A stretch of 16,007 bases of DNA from CAZXFH01 sp964640055. GTDB taxonomy: Bacteria > Fidelibacterota > UBA2242 > JAFGTP01. Both the position numbers and the translations under genes were made by a program. Positions within the stretch are counted from its first letter, which is position 1. The number at the start of each line of letters is the position of its first letter. Under the pieces are notes generated by a model. It was given only the letters and a program-made list of their open reading frames with translations, was not told the DNA's origin and did no database searches. Below, piece by piece: positions 6,977 to 14,198 of this stretch. Location of the stretch: positions 1-16,007 of the forward strand of contig CAZXFH010000061.1 of NCBI GenBank assembly GCA_964640055.1, given 5' to 3'.

Positions 6977-9067
6977 CTATTTGATAAAAAACATCTTTTT
7001 CATATCACGATATTTGCCGGCTTTCATCTGGTAAAAATAAATGCCGGCGGATACGGTGACGCCGCGCGCATCTTTACCATTCCACTGAATGGTATGCTGT
7101 CCGGCTTCCTGGCGCATATTAACCAGGGTACGAACATGCTGTCCCAGAATATTGTAAACCTTAATCTGGACCTGGCTTTCCAGGGGCAAATTGTAGGCAA
7201 TCGATGTCGTGGGGTTAAAGGGGTTGGGGTAATTCTGAGCCAGTTTAAAGGTATCGAGAACTTTATGTGGTTTCATTTGTTCCACAGCGGTAAAGGAGCC
7301 CATCCACTCCAGGGTTTTGATCAGCAGAGTTTTAAACTGTTCAAAGTTCTGAACCAGCTCAATCGGAAAACCAAAGGTTACAGTTTTAAAATTGCTCCCT
7401 GTCATCAGTATGGCCATACTTTCCTGATTATCCTTACCATGAAAAATCGTAGTGGCATTATCATTAGGATAAATAAAATCACCCCAGTTCTGCCAGCCGA
7501 CCATTTCATAATCGATCAGGCCATAGTAATCGGGTGACACAAAGGGATCAGTCACCGGATCACCGGCGATCCCTTCCATTTCAATATCAGCCGCGCTGAC
7601 ATCGCCATCCATGGGATCATTCTCATAGGCACCCAGGCCTAGATAATCATAGGCAAAATCACCGGCTGAGAAGCTACCGGTTGCCGGCATACCCCAGGAA
7701 TAGAGGTAATCCATATCCACAAACATGAGATTACCGCCATTATCCAGATAGCCAGCGATATCAAAAATGTCCTGGGTGGCCATATCGGTGATGGGGATAA
7801 TACGGGCGCCCCAACCGAATACGATCATGGTATTGAAATCAGGATAATGGATAATAGACTGATCGATTCCGTTATGGTCTTTCATATCCCAGTAATAATA
7901 GCTCTGTCCCAAATTATCCAATGCCAGGGTATAAAGGGAGTCATTATTCTGTCCGCCATCATTGATCAGCAGCAGCGGAATGCCTGACGGGGGTTCTACA
8001 ATAACATAGTTATAAATCCGGGAGGCATTGGCCAGGCTATGATCTTCGGCACGTACATAAAAGTAGATCGTGTCTCCGGGAGCCCCGGTAATATCGCCGG
8101 CATAAACATCGCCATCCACAAGAGACATGGTAGTAGCGGTGTATTCCCCGTTAATACCGGCCTTGCTATACAGTTCAGCGGTAAAGGCATCGCCTTCCAA
8201 GTCAACAATCGTGGCACTAATGGTTTTGGTGTCACTGAAAGTATCAGAGGGTTTGGTCACCTCGGAAATAATGGGGGGCAAAGAATCATATACCACTTCG
8301 GTCTGGACCATATGATTTAAATATTGGGTATCATCGGCACTGGAAATGATACTATACCAAACGGGACTGATTGCCCAAAGCGTTGAATAAGCCCCGCAAT
8401 TGCCTTCGAACTCAGTGTCATGGAAATTGCCGTCTTGATAGATCCGCGGACCACCGGAAGCGTCCAGGGTATAGCCCAGCCAGAAATAGAGGCTGTCCTC
8501 ATGAAGTTCAACCCCCTGGCCAATGGTATTCACAATATCCAGCGTATTCCAGGTCGGTGTCCAGACACCCTCACTGAATTGGGCGTCCGGATCGGTGGCT
8601 GTACAAGTCAGTGGTATTCCAAAGGGAAACAGCTGCTCAATGGCCGAGGTGTCGGGCCATAGATACTGACCCTGACCCTCTTCATCCCAAACCACGGCCG
8701 GATTCCACAGGTAGCAGGTGGCCATACCACCATTTACATTCTGCATCATGAACTTGTTCACTTTACCCGGTGCTAACAGTTTGAACCGTTGGACACAGGT
8801 ATCATTGGCAATCTGATAGCTGCCCAAAAAATCATCATAGGATTCCGGCGCTGTTGGTTCATAATAGTAGAATATGGTGTCAATCACCGTTTGCTTGCCT
8901 GCAAAATCCTTCAAAGAGAGTTTATGGAATAACTCTCCATCCCGTACCACCATCTGGTTTTCACTACGGGAAATGATTTTGGTTTCTTGTTGACCTAAAG
9001 CCATGGTAATATTAAAAAGCAATACAATTACCACAACGGCCATACCGATCAATCGTCTTCTGTTCAT
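6977..9067 (-). CDS. Secreted multidomain protein with amidotransferase-like domain and type IX sorting domain
   Basis: A 696-residue exported protein. Residues 1-25 are a signal peptide (MNRRRLIGMAVVVIVLLFNI, likely cleaved after MALG). Residues ~50-255 form a region I do not recognise, rich in aromatic and acidic residues. Residues ~262-357 look like an Ig/FN3-like domain. Residues ~360-592 begin with PLLLINDGGQNND and contain GGNLMFVDMDYLY and TVTFGFPIELVQNF. This has the order of secreted class I glutamine-amidotransferase-like (ThuA-type) alpha/beta domains, with no obvious catalytic cysteine. Residues ~605-696 are the sorting domain: NYPNPFNPTT at 612-621 and an end in KKMFFIK. GGAG about 6-7 nt before the ATG supports the start. 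The gene lies 75 bp after the PorV-like gene with no hairpin between, so it may be the last gene of that operon, ending at the hairpin 6931-6965. Function unknown; an exported or surface role is likely. Confidence 0.88.
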   Translation of the reverse strand: MNRRRLIGMAVVVIVLLFNITMALGQQETKIISRSENQMVVRDGELFHKLSLKDFAGKQTVIDTIFYYYEPTAPESYDDFLGSYQIANDTCVQRFKLLAPGKVNKFMMQNVNGGMATCYLWNPAVVWDEEGQGQYLWPDTSAIEQLFPFGIPLTCTATDPDAQFSEGVWTPTWNTLDIVNTIGQGVELHEDSLYFWLGYTLDASGGPRIYQDGNFHDTEFEGNCGAYSTLWAISPVWYSIISSADDTQYLNHMVQTEVVYDSLPPIISEVTKPSDTFSDTKTISATIVDLEGDAFTAELYSKAGINGEYTATTMSLVDGDVYAGDITGAPGDTIYFYVRAEDHSLANASRIYNYVIVEPPSGIPLLLINDGGQNNDSLYTLALDNLGQSYYYWDMKDHNGIDQSIIHYPDFNTMIVFGWGARIIPITDMATQDIFDIAGYLDNGGNLMFVDMDYLYSWGMPATGSFSAGDFAYDYLGLGAYENDPMDGDVSAADIEMEGIAGDPVTDPFVSPDYYGLIDYEMVGWQNWGDFIYPNDNATTIFHGKDNQESMAILMTGSNFKTVTFGFPIELVQNFEQFKTLLIKTLEWMGSFTAVEQMKPHKVLDTFKLAQNYPNPFNPTTSIAYNLPLESQVQIKVYNILGQHVRTLVNMRQEAGQHTIQWNGKDARGVTVSAGIYFYQMKAGKYRDMKKMFFIK

Positions 9068-9142
9068 TTCCTACTCCGTCTTTTAATTATCATTCAATTC
9101 GAAATTCAATTTGTCATTAATATTTATTTTAACATATTTTTA

Positions 9143-10207
9143 TTAAAAAGCAATCTCAATTCCGATCCGCTGGATCGCATTTAAATATTTGTGGGCTTCC
9201 CAGGCATAAGCCACCCAGAAGGGTTTCCCGGTAAATTTACCAAAATTAACACCGCCTCCCAGGGTCAAGCCCCGCATATTACCGCCCAGATTCTGCTCGG
9301 AAAGACCCGGGTTGGTTAGATAGGCCATATTGGCATGGCCCAAGGCCACATAGATGAAATCCGGATATTGCCATTCTATCGCAGTGGCAATCGCTTCTTT
9401 CTGGTCAACTGAATTATTGGCATCCAGGTTCAGCACTATTTTGGAAACACCGGGGAGTTTAAATGCCATGACCGCACCGATATGAAAGCTCATGGGAAGC
9501 GAATATTCAGCGGAGAGCAGCTCATATCTTAAATCCTCCTCAGCATTATTCACTTCCGAGCGTTCCATCTGATCGATTAAGCCTTCGCCGCGATACTGCA
9601 TATCCGGTCCAAAATTACGCACACAAAAGCCCAGTCGCAGGTTGGCAAACAGCCCGGTTTTATACAGGGCGCCAAAATCCATGGCCCAACTGGTGGCGCT
9701 TACCCTAGCTAAATTTTGGTTAATCAGTTTGATGGTAATACCCGCATCAAATTTATTGGTCATGCCGCGGGCAAAACTGACGCCCAAAGCATAGTCATTG
9801 GCAGTGAAGGTATGGCCGGTGCCTTCATCTTCAATAACAGTTGTTTCTTCGATATCCCCACTTAACAGACCAACACCAGAGAGCCCCAAAGTGCCGAAAC
9901 CGGAAGGAATGGCCAGCGCGACATTTTCAAATTTCATACCGGCAAAATAATTGGCATGAGAAATATTAGTTGAGATACTGTTTACTTCTTGAATAGAGGC
10001 CGGATTCCAGTATATGGACTCCACCCCGCCCCGGTAGGCTGTGAACGCGCCGCCCAGGGCTGCTCCATGGGTCCCATTAAAAATCTGCAAAAACTGCGCG
10101 CCCGCACTACCCTGTCCAGCCCACAGGTGTGAAATTACGAATAAACTTACACAAAACAGGCTTAATCTTTTAGTCATCATTATCCATCTAATTTTATTCA
10201 TGATCAT
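9143..10207 (-). CDS. PorV/PorQ-family outer-membrane protein
   Basis: A 354-residue predicted beta-barrel. Residues 1-30 are basic then hydrophobic (KRLSLFCVSLFVISHLWA), a signal peptide. The mature start carries the family signature: AGAQFLQIFNGTHGAALGGA (36-53 region), then AFTAYRGGVESIYWNPASIQ. The rest alternates short strands and glycines and ends in an aromatic residue (IEIAF), as outer-membrane barrels do. In Bacteroidetes the family member PorV is a FadL-like barrel that binds T9SS cargo and works with the sortase PorU. Whether this paralogue is a dedicated secretion partner for its neighbours is inference. AAAGGA lies 8-9 nt before the chosen ATG; later ATGs at residues 3, 10 and 11 are possible. 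It starts 18 bp after the preceding gene, so it is very likely co-transcribed with it. Confidence 0.88.
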   Translation of the reverse strand: MIMNKIRWIMMTKRLSLFCVSLFVISHLWAGQGSAGAQFLQIFNGTHGAALGGAFTAYRGGVESIYWNPASIQEVNSISTNISHANYFAGMKFENVALAIPSGFGTLGLSGVGLLSGDIEETTVIEDEGTGHTFTANDYALGVSFARGMTNKFDAGITIKLINQNLARVSATSWAMDFGALYKTGLFANLRLGFCVRNFGPDMQYRGEGLIDQMERSEVNNAEEDLRYELLSAEYSLPMSFHIGAVMAFKLPGVSKIVLNLDANNSVDQKEAIATAIEWQYPDFIYVALGHANMAYLTNPGLSEQNLGGNMRGLTLGGGVNFGKFTGKPFWVAYAWEAHKYLNAIQRIGIEIAF

Positions 10208-10225
10208 AACATAATTCCTTTATAC

Positions 10226-13200
10226 TTAGGGTGCCTGTACAATGGCAATTTTTCCGGTGTGTACTTTGTTCTTGCCGTTGAGCTTGGCTTCCACCTGATA
10301 AATGTATAAGCCGCTGGCCACTTTTAAACTTTCAAAATTGCGCAGGTCCCAGGATAGGGTTCCATATTCATCCAAGACTTCGTTGCCCTCAACAATCCCA
10401 TCTTTCTTTAAATGGGCGATGAGATAACCGGCCACATTAAAAATGCGCACATGGACCGGATTATCCGGCGTTCCCGAGGGCAAATGGCGAAAATCAATAC
10501 GCTGGTTATAGCGGCTCTGATCCCAGGCAGCCCGCACATAGTAGGGATTGGGCACCACCTTGATCTCATTCATATCAATTTCCTTCACCGGAGTGTACAT
10601 ATTGACCGTGTGGAATTTAAACCGATCTTTTTCACTGACGGGACGGGAGGTAAAGATAAACAGGGTATCATCTTTGGTAGGCGGCACTAAATAATCAGCC
10701 GTAGCCAAGCCAGTATCAATCGGAACAAAATTAAGTTTAAAGCAAAAGGGTGAAAGGGCTTTGGTTACCCGTGTTTGCTCTGATAGAACCGTCATGGCAT
10801 TTCGGCCCAAACTATCATAGGGGGACTGCTCATCAATAATCCAGTCTACCAAGCCATTCTCTAAAAAAGTAAAGGTATTAAACGTGCGGCTCTGAATATT
10901 CTCATCCAGATTCCATACTTTCCAGGGCATTCTTTGGTCGGGTGCCACACTATTGGTCATCTGAGCCACGGCGGAAACAGAACCGCTATCGGGAAAAGTA
11001 ACCCGGTAATCCACCGGTTCCAGTTTGTCCTCTCCGGTGATTTCCACCCGGAATATTTTCGCCATTTCCGTACCTAATCCCCAGGCGACTGAATCGATCG
11101 AGAGTTTGGGTGATTCTACTTTGAATATGAATCCGTGACTGATCGCCACGGAATCATTTTGAATCTCCTTGGCTTCATAAATAATATTTTTTCTAATTGT
11201 TCCAGTTAGGGTATCCACCCCCCATTGCATGAACCTGAAATTGGAATATTTGTATTCCGCCCGAATCTCCTTATCCGCCTTAAAGTCCGCTGCGGAGGAC
11301 AAGCTGATTTGACCTTTACCATAATGTACCGTTCCCTGTACGGAATCGGACCCCAAAACACCGCTAAGACGACCTAAACTGTCATCACCGACCGTGCTGC
11401 TGGCGCCGGTCTGTCTGAGGACCACGGATCCGGGCATAATGCAGTAATTCCCCAGATTGAAGCTTATTTGTAGGGTATCATTTCCGGAACCCAGCAATTG
11501 ATTGGATACCTGCACGGGCGCAATATCCGCATCATACATGACGCCATAATCGGCTTCCAATTTGGAATCATCCGGATCATTTTTAAAAAATTTAACTTCA
11601 TAAGTATGACCCCGCAGATCACGATAATCCAGCATACCTCTTAATAACCTCCCGGTGGAAGCACCGATATGTTCGACAGCCGACAAATCAGGCTTGCCAC
11701 TTACTTCCAGCGGCTGATGCTGGGGCATTACGGTTTGGATATTCTGGTAATAACTGCTTTCCAGGGCCGGAATGTTCAAATGAGGATAGCCTTTATCATA
11801 GGAGGTTACCGCATAATAATAGGTCATGCCGTTGGTTAATTCCTCATCCATATAGGTGTATTCCAGATCGGTTTGACTGCCGATATCCTGGGCCAGATAG
11901 GAATTTACGCTAAATATATCGCCTTCCTGCGGTGCCAAGACCTGCTGATTTTTCTCGACTTCCTCCACGTCAATGAAGGGTTCCCCCTGATCATACTGAC
12001 CATTTTCATTCAGATCCGTATAGGCTTCGCCATAATCCCGGATTCCGTTGCCCATGCCGTCCTGATCGGTATCCACATAAAAGCCATTGCTGATCCGAAT
12101 GTACATCCCGTTAAAATAAATGTAATGCCCGGACCGATATTTAGCGTCCGGCTGCTTGCCGCTGGCCCGGTTGCCATTGAACCTTTCATAGATACAGAAT
12201 CCATCGCCCTGGCTGTGGGCCAGAAAATTAAAGGGTACCAATTGTTTATTGGAAACATCATAAATAATCAATTTGGTCGTATCTTCATCATCGGCCAGTT
12301 CTATAGTATACTCTGCCTGCTTGAAGCGTTCATAAAACAATTCCATTAACTCTTCTTCATCTTGGTTTCCGGTCTCTATATTCTGAAGATCCCCGTCGCC
12401 CATTACGCCGGCAAATTCGGAAATCGCATTAGCGCTGCCTTTGGTATATTCCACCGTTGCAGTGTTACTGGTGCTGTCGCCCTGGATATCGAAATCCTGT
12501 AGCAATTCCCAATCATCCTGCAGACCAGTGGTACTGCGATAAACCCGGAAGCCTTCAAAATCCTGTTCACCGGTATAGGGATCAATATCATCCAAAGGAT
12601 CATTACTCCAGGAGAGATAGGCTTTGCGGTGTCCGGGTACCCCGGTCAGTTCCGGCGAGGAGGGCGGGGCCGGACCAATGAAGCCGTTATTATATTTCTC
12701 TACAGCGGCTTCCGCGTTCTTCTTGAGTTCGGCCAGGGAAGCACCCGCGACAATCGCCAGGGTGACACTGATTTCTTCTCCAGGACCTAGCCGTCTGACC
12801 GGGCCGGAACAGGAGAGCTGGCGGACATCCTGGGGTTCTTCATAGACTTCAAAGCTGTCCACAAAAGCCAGTTCGGCATATTTCAGATGATCCACGCCGT
12901 CATCATCCACATCGCCGGCAAAGCCTTCACTCTGACCCAAATCGGAACGAATCCAGGTCTGGAAGCCGGTCAGCCCTAACTGTTGGTACTCACCATCAAT
13001 GGTATCCCGGGGGGTTTCGACAAAGATGGTACCGATATAGCCGGCTGAGGTCTCCCAGCCGGGTTCTTTCAGATCATAATCATAAGAATAACCTAAATTA
13101 AGTTTTTTATCAAAGCCGATCAGATCGTCTTCCGCATTAGGCCCGATATCATTATCCATAAAATAGCCGATAAACACCGAATCAAGGGCAAAATCATTCA

Positions 13201-14176
13201 TGTTTTTGATCTTATAATTGAAATAGATATAATCGTCAATATTCCAGGAGTAAGTTCGTTGCTCCACCCGGATACCCAAGGGCTCCATATCGTATCCCAG
13301 GGTCCATAAAAAAGAGCCATACCGTTCTTTAATAAAATCACCGAAAACCGTGTAGGTATCCTCGTCAGAGACAATATCACCGACAACTTTACCATTCTGA
13401 TCTTTGCGATAGGGATCCAATAAAATCACATCCGGATCCAAGCTTTCATTCTGGGCCAGCACTTTTAACCGCTTCTGATTGATCTCTTTGTAATCCAACC
13501 GAAAAATAGTATCCTCAGGTGACATGCCATAATAATCCCCGGTTTCTGGTAAAAAATAGGACCATATCTCCTGGTAATCCTCAATGTTTTTATTTTTCTG
13601 ACCAAACAAGTATTCACCGGTATATTTGGGTGATTTACCATCGGTCTGACCGTTGATCTCCTGATTGGTTTGCCACAAGCGGGATACCGAGCTCTGATCA
13701 GAGTAATAAGCGGCGGTAGCGACGCGTACATTCTCAAAAGTCACGGATTTCCCTTTTAAGGTCACGGTTACGGGCTTGTCGTTGGCCGTGTTGAACTCGT
13801 CCGATTTAGCCCCGATCCACAACCCGGCGCCCCACACATAATACTGATCGGTTCCCCGCGGAAATTCACCGGTACGTCCATTCCCCAATCCATACCCGGA
13901 AGGCCACATGCCAGCGTAGGTGGTCCAGCCCGGGGGAGGTTCAAACAGCCCGCTCTGACCGGTATTACTAATGGTATATTTGGTTAAATAGCCGGAACCG
14001 GCCCAGGAGACCATAACACTGGGTGGAAATTCCGCGGTGCTTTTATTAAGTCCGAAGGGACTCAACCAGCGAGGCTCCGTACCCGGTTTCAGTTTTCCGT
14101 AAGTATGGGTAGCAAATCCACTGAATATGAATACCAGTGCAATTACGATCCAAAAAGACTTTTTAACGCTTCTCAT
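10226..14176 (-). CDS. Large secreted protein with interrupted FN3 domain, EF-hand-like loops and variant sorting domain
   Basis: A 1316-residue exported protein. Residues 1-27 are a signal peptide (SFWIVIALVFIFSGFA, cleaved near TYG); no lipobox cysteine is present. Residues ~30-500 are a large region I do not recognise, with SWNIDDYIYFNYKIKN and GDVDDDGVDH. From ~500 a fibronectin-III-like domain begins (PPSSPEL, AYLSWSNDP, FEGFRVYRS). It appears to be interrupted by ~200 residues before resuming at ~770 with TYMDEELTNGMTYYYAVTSY. The insertion holds DTDQDGMGNG (702-711) and the canonical EF-hand loop DLNENGQYDQGE (721-732). Residues ~1200-1316 form a variant C-terminal domain with VVPNPYY (1207-1213) and SGLYIYQVEA. 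The gene starts 22 bp after the receptor gene, with AGGTGT upstream of the ATG. The pattern fits a large surface protein partnering the receptor, but the function is unknown. An amyloid, enzyme or S-layer role cannot be excluded. Confidence 0.85.
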   Translation of the reverse strand: MRSVKKSFWIVIALVFIFSGFATHTYGKLKPGTEPRWLSPFGLNKSTAEFPPSVMVSWAGSGYLTKYTISNTGQSGLFEPPPGWTTYAGMWPSGYGLGNGRTGEFPRGTDQYYVWGAGLWIGAKSDEFNTANDKPVTVTLKGKSVTFENVRVATAAYYSDQSSVSRLWQTNQEINGQTDGKSPKYTGEYLFGQKNKNIEDYQEIWSYFLPETGDYYGMSPEDTIFRLDYKEINQKRLKVLAQNESLDPDVILLDPYRKDQNGKVVGDIVSDEDTYTVFGDFIKERYGSFLWTLGYDMEPLGIRVEQRTYSWNIDDYIYFNYKIKNMNDFALDSVFIGYFMDNDIGPNAEDDLIGFDKKLNLGYSYDYDLKEPGWETSAGYIGTIFVETPRDTIDGEYQQLGLTGFQTWIRSDLGQSEGFAGDVDDDGVDHLKYAELAFVDSFEVYEEPQDVRQLSCSGPVRRLGPGEEISVTLAIVAGASLAELKKNAEAAVEKYNNGFIGPAPPSSPELTGVPGHRKAYLSWSNDPLDDIDPYTGEQDFEGFRVYRSTTGLQDDWELLQDFDIQGDSTSNTATVEYTKGSANAISEFAGVMGDGDLQNIETGNQDEEELMELFYERFKQAEYTIELADDEDTTKLIIYDVSNKQLVPFNFLAHSQGDGFCIYERFNGNRASGKQPDAKYRSGHYIYFNGMYIRISNGFYVDTDQDGMGNGIRDYGEAYTDLNENGQYDQGEPFIDVEEVEKNQQVLAPQEGDIFSVNSYLAQDIGSQTDLEYTYMDEELTNGMTYYYAVTSYDKGYPHLNIPALESSYYQNIQTVMPQHQPLEVSGKPDLSAVEHIGASTGRLLRGMLDYRDLRGHTYEVKFFKNDPDDSKLEADYGVMYDADIAPVQVSNQLLGSGNDTLQISFNLGNYCIMPGSVVLRQTGASSTVGDDSLGRLSGVLGSDSVQGTVHYGKGQISLSSAADFKADKEIRAEYKYSNFRFMQWGVDTLTGTIRKNIIYEAKEIQNDSVAISHGFIFKVESPKLSIDSVAWGLGTEMAKIFRVEITGEDKLEPVDYRVTFPDSGSVSAVAQMTNSVAPDQRMPWKVWNLDENIQSRTFNTFTFLENGLVDWIIDEQSPYDSLGRNAMTVLSEQTRVTKALSPFCFKLNFVPIDTGLATADYLVPPTKDDTLFIFTSRPVSEKDRFKFHTVNMYTPVKEIDMNEIKVVPNPYYVRAAWDQSRYNQRIDFRHLPSGTPDNPVHVRIFNVAGYLIAHLKKDGIVEGNEVLDEYGTLSWDLRNFESLKVASGLYIYQVEAKLNGKNKVHTGKIAIVQAP
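11882..12484 (-). other. Insertion inside the FN3-like domain, with calcium-binding-type loops
   Basis: This covers residues ~565-765 of the large secreted protein. The first half of an FN3 domain ends near DDWELLQDFDI and its last strands resume near LEYTYMDEELTNGMTYYYAV. The insert is acidic and holds the EF-hand-like loops at 11981-12074 (residues 702-732). The boundary positions are judged by eye from FN3 strand patterns, so they are approximate. Confidence 0.5.
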
Positions 14177-14198
14177 AATATATTCTACACCTGTTTAT

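Noticed and set aside
7094..7537. Plus-strand reading frame (147 codons)
   Set aside because: Antisense to the C-terminal part of the 696-residue protein. It has no recognisable motif and no ribosome-binding context.
1787..9067. A complete type IX secretion locus
   Set aside because: Only cargo-type sorting domains and a PorV-like protein are visible. No PorU, PorK/L/M/N or Sov homologue is present in the window.
9092..9111. Direct repeat ATTCAATT (twice, 12 bp apart)
   Set aside because: Eight-base units in an A/T-rich gap before the 696-residue protein gene are weak evidence for an operator, so I do not annotate it.
11873..12349. Long plus-strand reading frame (158 codons)
   Set aside because: It lies wholly antisense to the 1316-residue secreted protein, whose signal peptide, FN3 pattern and sorting domain are convincing. 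The translation shows no family I recognise.
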